A stretch of 64,000 nt of DNA, taken from contig CAJMLV010000012.1 of assembly GCA_905214345.1 (NCBI GenBank), positions 1 to 64,000 of the forward strand. Reading direction: 5' to 3'. Origin of the DNA: an uncultured bacterium. GTDB taxonomy: Bacteria > Bacillota > Clostridia > Oscillospirales > Ruminococcaceae. The position numbers were made by a program, and so were the translations under genes. The notes beneath the pieces are model-generated. The model had not been told where the DNA came from. It saw nothing but the letters and a program-made list of their open reading frames with translations, and did not search any database. Shown here piece after piece: positions 8,125-17,142 of the stretch (position 1 is its first letter; the number at the start of each line of letters is the position of its first letter).

Positions 8125-9720
8125 ATGCGTACTTTCACAGGTACTACCGCATCCGGCGGGCTGACCATCGGCCCGGTGGTGCGCATTGACCGCGGCCTCA
8201 TCGGGCTGCACCGCATTGTCAGCGACCCCTACCATGAACGGGCCCTGTACGATGCCGCCATCGTGCTGGCCAAGGATGAGCTGTCCTTGCTGCGCAAACG
8301 GGCCCAGGACCCCAAGGATGCCGATATTCTCCTGTTCCAGATGGCGTTGCTGGAGGACGAATCCTTCACCAACGAGATCGGGGACTACATCGCCGCGGGG
8401 GCAGGCAGTGCCGCTGCGGTGGAGCGTGCGGAACGCATCTTTGCCGGGCGGATCAGCAACATTGACGACGATTACATCCGGGAGCGCAGCGTGGACGTGT
8501 GTGACGCCTGCCGCCGGGTGGTGGATATTCTGGACGGACGATCCCGCCGTCCGCTGCAGCTGGAGAAACCCAGCATCCTGGCAGCGGACCTGTTCTATCC
8601 CAGTGACCTGTTCAGCCTGGACCGCAGCATGATTTTGGGGCTTGTTTCCGACCGGGACAGCGTCACCAGCCATGCGGCCATCATGGCCCGCAGCATGGGC
8701 ATCCCGGCGCTGTGCCGTCTGGGGGAAGGGGTGGCCAAAAATGCAGAGGGCCACACCGTAGTTCTGGACGCCGAGCGCAGCAGCCTGATCGTGGACCCTA
8801 CCCCTGAACAGACCGAGGCCGCCCGACGCCGTATGGCCAGGCTGGAACGCCGCCGCCAGAAGCCGGACCCGCTGGTCAACAAACCCAGCCGTACCCGGGA
8901 CGGCACGGCCTTTGTGATGCTGGGGTCCGCCAACTCCAGTGAACCCAGCGAGATCCGGGCGGCGCTGGAGAGCGGTGCCAACGGCGGCATCGGCCTGGTG
9001 CGCACCGAATCCATGATCCTGAACAATTACGACGAAGAACGCCAGGTGGCGGAATACCGCAAGATGCTGGAATCCGCCGACGGCTGGCCGGTGGTGGTGC
9101 GTCTGTACGATCCCGGCGCCGATGACTGTGCCCCCTGGGTGCAGACGGTGGAAACTTTGGCCGACCGGGATTCGCTGTACAAGACCCAGACCCGTGCCTT
9201 GCTCCGTGCCGGCGGTTCGGGGGCGCTGCGGGTGGTGGTACCCATGATCTGCGGTGTGCAGGGCTGGGATGACTGGCTGAACAACTTTGAAGAATGTAAG
9301 CGTGAACTGCGCCGGGAAGGGATTCCCTTTGAGGAGGAACTGCCGGTGGGCTGCATGATCGAGGTGCCCGCCTCCGCCCTGGAAGCAGGGGAGATCATCG
9401 ACCACGGCGCACAGTTCTTGTACATAGACCTGGACGATCTGGCCAACTTCATCTATGTGCAGCCCCAGAACGAGCGGGAAGAACGCCGCAAGACCGACAC
9501 GCCGGTGGTCAAGCGGCTGGTGCGGGATGTGTTGGATGCCGCCGCGGCCCGCCGCACCGACGTGACCCTGTGCGGTATCCCGCTGAACCAGCTGGATGCC
9601 ATGCCGGATTATGTGGTCCTGGGCGCCCGTGGGTTCTGCGTGGAAAATGCCTGCCTGACCGAACTCAAGGCTGCCCTGATGAAGGTGGACCTGTCCCGAC
9701 AGCGGGAACAGGATGCCTGA
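8125..9720 (+). CDS. PEP-utilizing enzyme, PTS enzyme I-like (divergent)
   Basis: A 531-residue relative of phosphoenolpyruvate-protein phosphotransferase (enzyme I), a little short against the usual ~570. The phosphohistidine motif is present (TSHAAIMARS, H183), as are a GLVRTES segment (family GLLRTEF) and MIEVP with E413. The C-terminal active site is altered: the usual GTNDL-type motif reads IDLDDLANF, and the CGE motif reads CGIPLN (C483). No HPr or permease gene is nearby. It may be a true enzyme I with drifted motifs or a PEP-dependent regulator. ATG at 8125 follows AAAGGAGTG; a GTG at 8116 is too close to that site. Confidence 0.7.
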   Translation: MRTFTGTTASGGLTIGPVVRIDRGLIGLHRIVSDPYHERALYDAAIVLAKDELSLLRKRAQDPKDADILLFQMALLEDESFTNEIGDYIAAGAGSAAAVERAERIFAGRISNIDDDYIRERSVDVCDACRRVVDILDGRSRRPLQLEKPSILAADLFYPSDLFSLDRSMILGLVSDRDSVTSHAAIMARSMGIPALCRLGEGVAKNAEGHTVVLDAERSSLIVDPTPEQTEAARRRMARLERRRQKPDPLVNKPSRTRDGTAFVMLGSANSSEPSEIRAALESGANGGIGLVRTESMILNNYDEERQVAEYRKMLESADGWPVVVRLYDPGADDCAPWVQTVETLADRDSLYKTQTRALLRAGGSGALRVVVPMICGVQGWDDWLNNFEECKRELRREGIPFEEELPVGCMIEVPASALEAGEIIDHGAQFLYIDLDDLANFIYVQPQNEREERRKTDTPVVKRLVRDVLDAAAARRTDVTLCGIPLNQLDAMPDYVVLGARGFCVENACLTELKAALMKVDLSRQREQDA

Positions 9721-9768
9721 TGCCAGCAGAAAATCCGCCCCTGCCGCATATACTGACCGGGGGCATAC

Positions 9769-9806
9769 AAAAAACGGAGGATGCCGTCAGGCATCCCCCG
9801 TTTTCT
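9769..9806. terminator. Bidirectional terminator
   Basis: The hairpin AAAACGG..ATGCC gtca GGCAT..CCGTTTT lies between the convergent enzyme I-like gene and rsmE and has A- and T-rich flanks. Confidence 0.75.
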
Positions 9807-9816
9807 CGTATTCGGT

Positions 9817-10548
9817 TTATTCCAGGTCCCCCGTCAGGGTCATGACGGCTGCCAGAGCAGCCAGGGGGGCTGTTTCGCACCGCAGGATGCGGGGACCAAG
9901 CCCCACCGTCACGGCGCCGGAACGGGCGGCCAGCTCGGCCTCCTCGGGAGCAAACCCGCCCTCGCTGCCGGTGACCAGGGCGATGCGGGCAGCGTCGGGA
10001 GCGTCGGCCATGATCTGCCGCAGCGACCGTCCGCCGCCCTCAAAGAAGAAAAGCACCAGGTCGTACTGGTCAAACTGCCCGCAGACCGAAGCAAAATCCG
10101 GCAGAGGCATGGCCACTTCCGGCACCCGGCCCCGGCCGCACTGTTTGGCGGCTTCGGCGGCGATGCGGTTGTACCGCTCGTTTTTGGCTTCCTCTTTCTT
10201 GGGGGCGGCCACACAATACCGGCTGAAGAAGGGGACCACCTCGGCCACGCCCAGCTCCACGCCGTGGCGGATGACCTCTTCCAGCTTGCCCTGCTTGGGG
10301 TAGGCGGCGTACAGCGTGACCTGTGCTCTGGGTTCGGCGGTGCTGGGATACCCTTCACTCACCGAAAAGACCACCCGGTCACCTTCGATGCTCTCGATAC
10401 GGCCGGTGTATTCCAGGGCATCCGGGCCGCACAGCACCACTTCGTCCCCAATGCCGGCCCGCATCACATGCACCAGATGGTGGGCGTCGGTACCCTGCAG
10501 CACTGCTTGTCCGTCGGCCACTTCCCGGGTAAAATAGCGGTGGGGCAT
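9817..10548 (-). CDS. rsmE: 16S rRNA (uracil-1498-N3)-methyltransferase RsmE
   Basis: RsmE methylates U1498 of 16S rRNA with S-adenosylmethionine. The 243-residue protein has the N-terminal PUA-like region and the C-terminal SPOUT knot: GSEGGFAPEEAE and LGPRILRCETA are the family's signature SAM-binding motifs. It follows prmA by three bases, a pairing conserved in many Firmicutes. Length is typical. Confidence 0.93.
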   Translation of the reverse strand: MPHRYFTREVADGQAVLQGTDAHHLVHVMRAGIGDEVVLCGPDALEYTGRIESIEGDRVVFSVSEGYPSTAEPRAQVTLYAAYPKQGKLEEVIRHGVELGVAEVVPFFSRYCVAAPKKEEAKNERYNRIAAEAAKQCGRGRVPEVAMPLPDFASVCGQFDQYDLVLFFFEGGGRSLRQIMADAPDAARIALVTGSEGGFAPEEAELAARSGAVTVGLGPRILRCETAPLAALAAVMTLTGDLE

Positions 10549-10551
10549 TTT

Positions 10552-11469
10552 TCAGCCCTCCTTGCGGCAGACGATGCAGACCCAGCCGCGCTTTTCATGC
10601 ACTTCGATGGGGTCCAGCCCGGCGGCCCGCAGGCCTTCCAGCACTTCGTCCTTGCGGGTGTCGATGATACCGGAAGCGATGAACACCGCGTCCGGGGCCA
10701 TCAGGGCAGGCACATGGGGCGCCAGGGAAAGAATGGCCGCCGCCACGATGTTGGCGGTGATGATGTTGTACACACCGCTGGCCTTGTCCGAAAGGTCGCC
10801 CACCAGCACCTTCAGGCGGTCCTGCACCCCGTTGCGCTCGGCGTTTTCGCCGGCGGTGCGCACGCACATGGGGTCGATGTCCACACCTTCGGCTTCGGCG
10901 GCGCCCAGTTTCAGGGCTGCGATGGCCAGAATGCCCGACCCGGTGCCGATGTCCAGCATCCGTTCGCCGCCCTTGACCCGCTCATCCAGCACTTCCAGGC
11001 ACAGGGATGTGGTCTCGTGGGTGCCGGTGCCGAAGGCCATGCCCGGGTCCATGGTGATGACGGTGCGGTCGGTCTCGTATTCTTCCCAGCCGGGTACAAT
11101 GGCAAGGCGCTTGCCGATGTCCATGGCGTGGTAATATTTTTTCCAGGCGTTCTGCCAATCCTCCTGTTCCACACCGGCGGTGGACAGGGTATACTCAATG
11201 CCGGAAGCCTCCAGCCGCTCCCGGAACAGGGGCAGCACCTCGGCCAGGTTCTCGTCCGGGGCCAGGTACATATGCACTTTCACAATGTCCCGGGGCTGGT
11301 CCAGCAGATCCTGCTCGATCAGGTCCACATGGGCGATCTCCCAGGCCTGCTGTTCCAGGTCGCTGTAATCTTCAATGTAAATGCCGCCGTTGGCCACCAT
11401 GGTGGCAATGGCTTCCGCCGTGTCGGCGTACTTCTGGGGCACGGTGATGGTAATATCGGTCCATTCCAT
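10552..11469 (-). CDS. prmA: Ribosomal protein L11 methyltransferase PrmA
   Basis: PrmA trimethylates ribosomal protein L11. The 305-residue product has the N-terminal substrate-recognition domain and a class I methyltransferase domain with motif I LDIGTGSGILAIAA and the PrmA hallmark DPGMAFGTGTHETT. I chose the ATG at 11469 (MEWTDI), which matches the family N-terminus and has AGGAGG upstream at about 11481-11486. It is transcribed ahead of rsmE. Its substrate gene rplK is also in the window at 62.4 kb. Confidence 0.94.
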   Translation of the reverse strand: MEWTDITITVPQKYADTAEAIATMVANGGIYIEDYSDLEQQAWEIAHVDLIEQDLLDQPRDIVKVHMYLAPDENLAEVLPLFRERLEASGIEYTLSTAGVEQEDWQNAWKKYYHAMDIGKRLAIVPGWEEYETDRTVITMDPGMAFGTGTHETTSLCLEVLDERVKGGERMLDIGTGSGILAIAALKLGAAEAEGVDIDPMCVRTAGENAERNGVQDRLKVLVGDLSDKASGVYNIITANIVAAAILSLAPHVPALMAPDAVFIASGIIDTRKDEVLEGLRAAGLDPIEVHEKRGWVCIVCRKEG

Positions 11470-11503
11470 AAATTCAGGAACCTCCTGCTGAAAGTTTAGT
11501 TGT

Positions 11504-11509
11504 ATTATA
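11504..11509 (-). promoter_or_regulatory. Probable -10 of prmA-rsmE
   Basis: Minus-strand TATAAT 35 bases upstream of prmA; a weak TTTCCA (11527-11532) sits 17 bases further upstream. Confidence 0.4.
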
Positions 11510-11544
11510 CCGCATCCCACGCGGCTTGGAAAGGGGCGCTTTGT

Positions 11545-12123
11545 ATGAACCTGCGGATTCTGCCGCTGAACGCGGCACAGACCAGGGACGTGTATGACCG
11601 TTGGATGAAAACGGATTTCCCGCCGGAGGAACTCAAACCCTACGGCAGTATGGCGCAGATGATGGCCAAGGGCTGGTATGAACCCCTGGCTCTGGTGGAG
11701 GAACAGACCGGCGAAATGTCGGCTTATGCCTTCCAGACAACGGTACCCGGCTGCCGCTGCGCCTTGCTGGATTACTTTGCCGTGCTGCCCGCCCTGCGGG
11801 GCAAGGGGGCGGGCACCGCAGCACTGGGGGCGCTGGCGGAACATTACGCCGGACGGATGGATGCGCTCATCATCGAGTGTGAACACCCCGCCGAAGCCCC
11901 CGACCCGGAGGTGGCCCGGCGGCGCATCGGTTTTTATCTGCGGGCGGGCGCCCGCACCACCGCCATCGAAAGCCGGTTGTTCGGGGTGCGGTATCTGGTG
12001 CTGGCCCTGCCCTGCGGCGGAACCGTCACCGACGCGGCGGTCAGTGCCGACCTGCGCCGCATCTACGGGCAGACGGTGCCGGAACCCTATTACCGGGGCA
12101 ATGTAATATTTTACGGCGGCTGA
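11545..12123 (+). CDS. GNAT family N-acetyltransferase
   Basis: A 192-residue protein with a GNAT fold pattern: a central strand LLDYFAVLPALRGKGAGTAALGAL gives the acetyl-CoA pyrophosphate-binding loop (R-G-K-G-A-G). Substrate unknown. The ATG at 11545 has AAAGGGG upstream. It lies 44 bases before spoVAC and may be co-transcribed with it, though no functional link is evident. Confidence 0.75.
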   Translation: MNLRILPLNAAQTRDVYDRWMKTDFPPEELKPYGSMAQMMAKGWYEPLALVEEQTGEMSAYAFQTTVPGCRCALLDYFAVLPALRGKGAGTAALGALAEHYAGRMDALIIECEHPAEAPDPEVARRRIGFYLRAGARTTAIESRLFGVRYLVLALPCGGTVTDAAVSADLRRIYGQTVPEPYYRGNVIFYGG

Positions 12124-12167
12124 GGGCATACTGGGAACATCCACCAACTTATAAAGGAAGTGTTCTC

Positions 12168-12611
12168 GTGAAACTGGACCCCAAAAGCTATGCCAAGATG
12201 GTCCGCAGTGCCTCGCCCCCGTCACCGGTGGGCAAGGACTGCCTGTGGGCCTTTTTTGTGGGCGGCGGCATCTGTCTGGCAGGGGAGATGCTGCGCCAGA
12301 CGTATCTGATCTGGTACGATGCCGAGATGGCCGGGACCCTCACCAGCATCACCCTGATTTTTGCTTCCGCTGTGGCCACCCTGCTGGGCTGGTACCAGAA
12401 ACTGGCTGCCCACGCCGGGGCGGGCACCCTGGTGCCTATCACCGGCTTTGCCAATTCGGTGGTCAGCCCGGCCATTGAGTTCAAGACCGAAGGCTGGGTC
12501 ACCGGCATCGGTGCCCACATCTTCGGCATTGCGGGGCCGGTCATCGCCTACGGCACCCTGGCCAGCTGGGTGTGGGGTGTGCTGTACTGGGCTATGAGCA
12601 AAGGGGGGTGA
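12168..12611 (+). CDS. spoVAC: Stage V sporulation protein AC
   Basis: SpoVAC is a membrane protein of the SpoVA channel that moves Ca2+-dipicolinate into the forespore and out at germination. The 147-residue protein has a polar N-terminus and about four hydrophobic segments (for example DCLWAFFVGGGICLAGE, GAGTLVPITGFANSVVSPA). The start is a GTG at 12168 behind AAAGGAAG. It opens a three-gene spoVAC-spoVAD-spoVAE unit; spoVAA, AB, AEa and AF are not present here. Confidence 0.93.
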   Translation: MKLDPKSYAKMVRSASPPSPVGKDCLWAFFVGGGICLAGEMLRQTYLIWYDAEMAGTLTSITLIFASAVATLLGWYQKLAAHAGAGTLVPITGFANSVVSPAIEFKTEGWVTGIGAHIFGIAGPVIAYGTLASWVWGVLYWAMSKGG

Positions 12612-12616
12612 GTGCC

Positions 12617-13651
12617 GTGTCCATCCGCCGGAAAGATACCCTGGTATTTGAAAAGCCTCCGGTCATTGCCGCCTGGGCGGCGGTGGGAGGCAAACGGGAA
12701 GGGGAGGGGCCTCTCGCTTCCGGGTTTGACCTGCTGGTGGAGGATTCCGCCTTCCGGGCCGAGAATTGTCCCGGCTGGGAAAACGCCGAGACCCTGCTGC
12801 AGACAAAATGTGCCGAACTCTGCCTGCGCAAGGCGGGTATTTCCGCCGACCGGGTCACCCTGGCTTTTGCGGGAGACCTGCAGGCCCAGTGTACCGCCAG
12901 CGCTTACGCTATGCGGGGGCTGGGCGTGCCCTTCGCCGGGCTGTATGGTGCCTGCAGCACCATGGCCGAAGGTCTGTGCCTGGGGGCTGCCTTCGCGGGG
13001 GCCGGGTACAGCGAGCGCACCCTGGTCATGACCAGCAGCCATTTCTGCGCCGCCGAACGGCAGTTCCGCACCCCGCTGGTCTATGGCGGCAAGCGCACCC
13101 CCACGGCCCAGTGGACCGCCACCGCCGCCGGGGCCTGCCTGCTGCGCCCGGCGGGGGCAGCGGGGGTGCCGGTGCTTTCGGTGACCTTCGGCCGTGTGCA
13201 GGACTTTGGGGTCCGGGACATCAACAATATGGGGGCCGCCATGATGCCCGCGGCGGCTTCCACCCTGCTGGCCTATTTCCACACCTTCGATGCCGTGCCC
13301 GGAGACTTCGACGCCGTCATCACCGGCGACCTGGGTGTGGTGGGCAGCGAACTTCTCCGGGCTCAGATGGCCCGGGAAGGCTATGACCTGTTCAATCACC
13401 TGGACTGCGGCTGTCTGCTCTATGACCGGAACCGGCAGGATGTGCAGGCCGGGGGCAGCGGTCCGGGGTGCAGTGCTTCGGTGCTCTGCTCCTGGATTCT
13501 CCCCCGGCTGCAGAGGGGAGAGTGGAAACGGGTGCTGTTTCTGGCCACCGGGGCCCTGATGAGCCAGACCACCTTTCTGCAGGGAGAAAGCATCCCCGGC
13601 ATCGCCCATGCGGTGGAGCTGGGGGCACCGAAAGGGGAGAAGAACGGATGA
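12617..13651 (+). CDS. spoVAD: Stage V sporulation protein AD
   Basis: SpoVAD is the soluble dipicolinate-binding component of the SpoVA system, with a thiolase-like fold. The 344-residue product keeps the thiolase-like core, including GLYGACSTMAEG with the family cysteine. Two GTG codons are possible; the one at 12617 has the better spacing from AAGGGGG (12601-12607), while the one at 12608 would overlap spoVAC. Its 3' end overlaps the spoVAE start by four bases. Context with dpaA/dpaB ten kilobases downstream supports a dipicolinate role. Confidence 0.92.
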   Translation: MSIRRKDTLVFEKPPVIAAWAAVGGKREGEGPLASGFDLLVEDSAFRAENCPGWENAETLLQTKCAELCLRKAGISADRVTLAFAGDLQAQCTASAYAMRGLGVPFAGLYGACSTMAEGLCLGAAFAGAGYSERTLVMTSSHFCAAERQFRTPLVYGGKRTPTAQWTATAAGACLLRPAGAAGVPVLSVTFGRVQDFGVRDINNMGAAMMPAAASTLLAYFHTFDAVPGDFDAVITGDLGVVGSELLRAQMAREGYDLFNHLDCGCLLYDRNRQDVQAGGSGPGCSASVLCSWILPRLQRGEWKRVLFLATGALMSQTTFLQGESIPGIAHAVELGAPKGEKNG

Positions 13652-14004
13652 ATTATCTGTGGGCGTTCCTGGTGGGCGGCGGCATCTGCGTTGTGGGGCA
13701 GCTGCTCATTGATTATACCTCCCTGAGCCCGGCCCGCATCCTCACCGGGTATGTGGTGGCGGGGGTGGTGCTCAGCGCAGCGGGGCTGTATGCCCCACTG
13801 GCGGACCTGGCTGGGGCAGGGGCCAGTGTGCCTTTGCTGGGGTTCGGGCATCTGCTGGCCCAGGGGGTCTGCCGGGCGGTGGATGAGACCGGCCTGCCGG
13901 GGATTTTCACCGGCGGGCTGTGCGCTGCTGCCGGGGGCATTGCCGCCAGCCTGGTCTTTGCCCTGCTGGCGGCGCTGGTGGGCCGCAGCCGGGACCAGAG
14001 TTGA
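13648..14004 (+). CDS. spoVAE: Stage V sporulation protein AE
   Basis: A 118-residue membrane protein with about four hydrophobic segments that matches SpoVAE (AEb type), the third core component of the dipicolinate channel. The motif GGGICVVGQLLIDYT near the N-terminus and GLPGIFTGG near the C-terminus are typical. It overlaps the end of spoVAD and is followed by a strong terminator. Confidence 0.9.
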   Translation: MNYLWAFLVGGGICVVGQLLIDYTSLSPARILTGYVVAGVVLSAAGLYAPLADLAGAGASVPLLGFGHLLAQGVCRAVDETGLPGIFTGGLCAAAGGIAASLVFALLAALVGRSRDQS

Positions 14005-14018
14005 GCCATATAAACGAA

Positions 14019-14055
14019 AATTCCCGCCTCGGGGCAAAAGCCCCGGGGCGGGAAT
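14019..14055. terminator. Bidirectional terminator between spoVAE and rpsT
   Basis: A long GC-rich stem (AATTCCCGCC..CGGGGC aaaa GCCCCG..GGCGGGAATT) with A-rich and T-containing flanks, serving convergent spoVAE and rpsT. Confidence 0.8.
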
Positions 14056-14070
14056 TGTTCTTGCGGGAAA

Positions 14071-14340
14071 TTACTGCGCAGCGTTGGCCTTGTTGTTGCG
14101 CTTGGCCATGCGGCTGACCTTGCGGGAAGCAGTGTTCTTATGGATGACACCCTTGCTCTTGGCAGAGTCAATCGCGGCGACGGCCGCGCGGATGGCGGCG
14201 TCCTTGTCAGCAGCATTGCTGTCGATGGCAGCGTCTGCCTTCTTGATCACTGTCTTCAGGTTGGTCTTGATGGCCTTGTTGTGCGCGGCTTCTTTCTTAG
14301 CCTGCACGACCCGGTCCTTCTGGGATTTAATGTTAGGCAT
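14071..14340 (-). CDS. rpsT: 30S ribosomal protein S20
   Basis: S20 binds 16S rRNA in the small subunit. The 89-residue, very lysine- and alanine-rich protein starts MPNIKSQKDRV and has the C-terminal KGVIHKNTASRKVSRM motif of the family. The ATG is preceded by GGAGGT (14348-14353). A -10 TATAAT lies at 14377-14382. It is divergent from spoIIP, as in many Clostridia, but the gpr gene that is often between them is missing. Confidence 0.96.
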   Translation of the reverse strand: MPNIKSQKDRVVQAKKEAAHNKAIKTNLKTVIKKADAAIDSNAADKDAAIRAAVAAIDSAKSKGVIHKNTASRKVSRMAKRNNKANAAQ

Positions 14341-14376
14341 TCGTTCCACCTCCTTGGTTGACCCATAACAGTACAA

Positions 14377-14382
14377 ATTATA
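14377..14382 (-). promoter_or_regulatory. -10 element of rpsT
   Basis: Minus-strand TATAAT about 37 bases upstream of the rpsT start; no clear -35 at the ideal distance (a TTGCAA lies 20 bases away). Confidence 0.45.
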
Positions 14383-14536
14383 CTAGCATACTTTTGGGGC
14401 GGTTGCAAGACCTTTTTGAAATTTTTTGCCGCCTTTTTTGCGATTTTCGCCGCCCGGCGGGCGGTTTTCCCTCTGCAAAAGGCAAATCAGGGCCTCCTGC
14501 CGCATATACTCAAATCCAGGAGAGGAGGGGATCGCC

Positions 14537-15670
14537 ATGCTGGATCTGCGCCGTGGGCTGGCCCGGCTGGGGGCCGGGGCACTGGCGGGGGCCATAGGGC
14601 TGATGGGGGTGCTGGCGGCGTGCCGTCTGCCGCCGGGGGACTGGGGGCTGCGGGCCGCAGCCTGGCTGGTGGCACCCAGGGCTGCTGTATCGGCCTGGCA
14701 GGGGGAGAGCGCCCCGGCGGAGGATACTGCCCGCACCATGGCGGTGCCGCCAACGGCCACTCCGGCACCTGCCCCCTCGCCGGAACCCCAACCCACGCCT
14801 GCGGCTGCGGAACCGGCGGCCGCTCCGGCGCCACAGGCAACCTCCGCCGCGCCGCCGGATCTGGAAGACGCCGGTGAGATCCAGTCCCGCTTCTACAGCC
14901 AGGGAAGTGGAGACGGCTATGTGGAACTGACGGCGGGCAGCATCAAGAACTCCACCCAGCACACCGACGCCGAGCTGGCCGAAGCCGCGGCGGCGGGGCT
15001 GCCCTTTGCGGTGGAACTGAATTCCGATGAACCCCAGGTACTGATCCTGCACACCCATGCCACCGAGACCTACCAGACCTGGGACGAGTTGGTGTATGAC
15101 CCGGATTTCTCCGCCCGCACCACCGATACGTCCCTGAACATGTGCGCGGTGGGGGACCGCATGACCGAGATCCTGAATGAAGCGGGGATCAACACCGTCC
15201 ACGACACCACCCTCCATGATTCACCCAGCTATACCGAAAGCTATGCCCGCAGCGCCCAGACCGCCCGCAGCTGGCTGGAGAAGTACCCCAGCATCAAGGT
15301 CGTTCTGGACGTTCACCGGGACGCCATCGAGACCTCCAACGGCGTGCGGCTGAAACCTCTGTGTGAGATCGAAGGCCGGGACACCGCCCAGGTGATGATC
15401 ATTGCGGGGTGTGACAACGGCAGTACCGTCAACCTGCCCAACTGGCGGCAGAATCTGGGGTTTGCCGCTGCCTGGGAAGCGGAGATGGAGACCCTGTATC
15501 CCGGTCTGACCCGTCCGGTGTTGTGCGGGTACCGCTTCTACAACCAGGATGTGACCACCGGCAGTCTGCTCATCGAGATCGGCGGCCATGCCAATACCCT
15601 GACCGAGGCAGTGCGGGCGGGAGAGTATGCCGCCCGGGCCCTGGCGTCCCTGTTTGGAGCCGCTATGTAA
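14537..15670 (+). CDS. spoIIP: Stage II sporulation protein P
   Basis: SpoIIP is the membrane-anchored peptidoglycan amidase/endopeptidase that works with SpoIID and SpoIIM in forespore engulfment. The 377-residue protein has an N-terminal membrane segment (about residues 12-32), a low-complexity Pro/Ala/Glu linker, and the C-terminal amidase domain with the zinc-ligand motifs ILHTHATE and LDVHRDA and the late motif LIEIGGHANT. The ATG at 14537 follows GGAGAGGAGGGG. The next gene is asnS. No sigma-E-type promoter was identified with confidence. Confidence 0.93.
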   Translation: MLDLRRGLARLGAGALAGAIGLMGVLAACRLPPGDWGLRAAAWLVAPRAAVSAWQGESAPAEDTARTMAVPPTATPAPAPSPEPQPTPAAAEPAAAPAPQATSAAPPDLEDAGEIQSRFYSQGSGDGYVELTAGSIKNSTQHTDAELAEAAAAGLPFAVELNSDEPQVLILHTHATETYQTWDELVYDPDFSARTTDTSLNMCAVGDRMTEILNEAGINTVHDTTLHDSPSYTESYARSAQTARSWLEKYPSIKVVLDVHRDAIETSNGVRLKPLCEIEGRDTAQVMIIAGCDNGSTVNLPNWRQNLGFAAAWEAEMETLYPGLTRPVLCGYRFYNQDVTTGSLLIEIGGHANTLTEAVRAGEYAARALASLFGAAM

Positions 15671-15679
15671 AAATTTTGC

Positions 15680-15708
15680 TGTACATTCCCGCTCCGATGC
15701 GCTATAAT
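15680..15708 (+). promoter_or_regulatory. Promoter of asnS-mutY
   Basis: TGTACA (15680-15685), a 17-base spacer and TATAAT (15703-15708), starting just after the spoIIP stop. Confidence 0.5.
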
Positions 15709-15744
15709 ACCCGTATCTATAATGTTAGAGGAGAGGGAAGTCCC

Positions 15745-17142
15745 ATGGAATACCTGAAAAACCGGACCGAGTTGTCCAAGCTCTACACCGACACCCCCGC
15801 CGACGGAACCATCGTCACTGTCTGCGGCTGGGCCAAAACGGTGCGTGATTCCAAAAACATTGGGTTCATTTCGCTGACCGACGGCAGCTGCTACAAACCC
15901 GTTCAGATCGTGTTTGAGGCTGCCCGCCTCGAAAATTATGCCCAGATCGCCAAGTGCGGCCTGTACACCAGCTTTGCGGTCACCGGCCGTCTGGTGCTGA
16001 CCCCCGGCGCCCGTCAGCCCTTTGAGATCAACGCCGACGCCATCGAAGTGCTGGGCACCTGCGGCCCCGAATACCCGCTGCAGAAGAAAAAGATGAGCAC
16101 CGAGTACCTGCGTACCATGACCCATCTGCGCCCCCGCACCAACACCTTCCTGGCTGCCTTCCGTCTGCGCGGTCAGGCGGCCTATGCCCTGCACCGCTTC
16201 TTCAACGAGAACGGCTTCACCTATGTGAACACCCCCATCTTCACCGGTTCCGACTGTGAGGGCGCCGGCGAGATGTTCCAGGTCACCACCATGAACCTGT
16301 GCGACATTCCCCGGGATGAGGAGGGCAAGGTGGACTTCACCCAGGACTTCTTCAAGTGCCCGGTGAACCTGACCGTTTCCGGCCAGCTGGAAGCCGAGGC
16401 CCTGGCTATGGCTCTGGGCAAGGTCTACACCTTCGGCCCCACCTTCCGTGCCGAAAAGAGCTACGACACCCGCCATGCCGCCGAATTCTGGATGATCGAG
16501 CCGGAAATGGCCTTTGCCGACCTGAACACCTACATGGATACCGCCGAGGCCATGACCAAGTACGTCATCCGTTACCTGCTGGACCACTGCGCCGATGAGC
16601 TGGCCTTCTTCAACCAGTTCTTTGACAAGGGCCTGCTGGAACGCCTGAACCTGGTGGCCAACAGCGACTTTGCCCGGGTCAGCTACACCGACGCCATCGA
16701 ACTGCTCAAGCAGAACGATGCCAACTTCCAGTACAAGGTGTCCTGGGGCATGGACCTGCAGACCGAGCATGAACGCTATCTCACCGAGCAGGTGTTCAAG
16801 AAGCCGGTCTTCGTCACCGATTATCCCAAGGAGATCAAGGCTTTCTACATGCGCATCAACGACGACGGCAAGACCGTGGCCGCGGCCGATATGCTGGTGC
16901 CGGGCATCGGCGAGCTGATCGGCGGTTCCCAGCGTGAGGAACGCCTGGATGTGCTCACCGCCCGGCTGCATGAACTGGGCCTGAAGGAAGCCGACTACGA
17001 CTGGTATCTGGACCTGCGCCGTTTCGGCAGCGTCAAGCATGCGGGCTACGGCCTGGGCTTTGAGCGCCTGCTGATGTATGTCACCGGCATTCCCAACATC
17101 CGCGATGTCATCCCGTTCCCCCGCACCTGCGGTGGTTTCTGA
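15745..17142 (+). CDS. asnS: Asparagine-tRNA ligase
   Basis: AsnRS charges tRNA-Asn. The 465-residue class IIb synthetase has the N-terminal OB-fold (about residues 1-110), class II motif 2 in the region FGPTFRAEKS, and motif 3 GYGLGFERLLMY followed by the AsnRS C-terminus IPFPRTCGGF. The ATG at 15745 follows GAGGAGAGGGAAG. The stop overlaps the mutY start by one base, so the two are likely translationally coupled. Confidence 0.95.
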   Translation: MEYLKNRTELSKLYTDTPADGTIVTVCGWAKTVRDSKNIGFISLTDGSCYKPVQIVFEAARLENYAQIAKCGLYTSFAVTGRLVLTPGARQPFEINADAIEVLGTCGPEYPLQKKKMSTEYLRTMTHLRPRTNTFLAAFRLRGQAAYALHRFFNENGFTYVNTPIFTGSDCEGAGEMFQVTTMNLCDIPRDEEGKVDFTQDFFKCPVNLTVSGQLEAEALAMALGKVYTFGPTFRAEKSYDTRHAAEFWMIEPEMAFADLNTYMDTAEAMTKYVIRYLLDHCADELAFFNQFFDKGLLERLNLVANSDFARVSYTDAIELLKQNDANFQYKVSWGMDLQTEHERYLTEQVFKKPVFVTDYPKEIKAFYMRINDDGKTVAAADMLVPGIGELIGGSQREERLDVLTARLHELGLKEADYDWYLDLRRFGSVKHAGYGLGFERLLMYVTGIPNIRDVIPFPRTCGGF

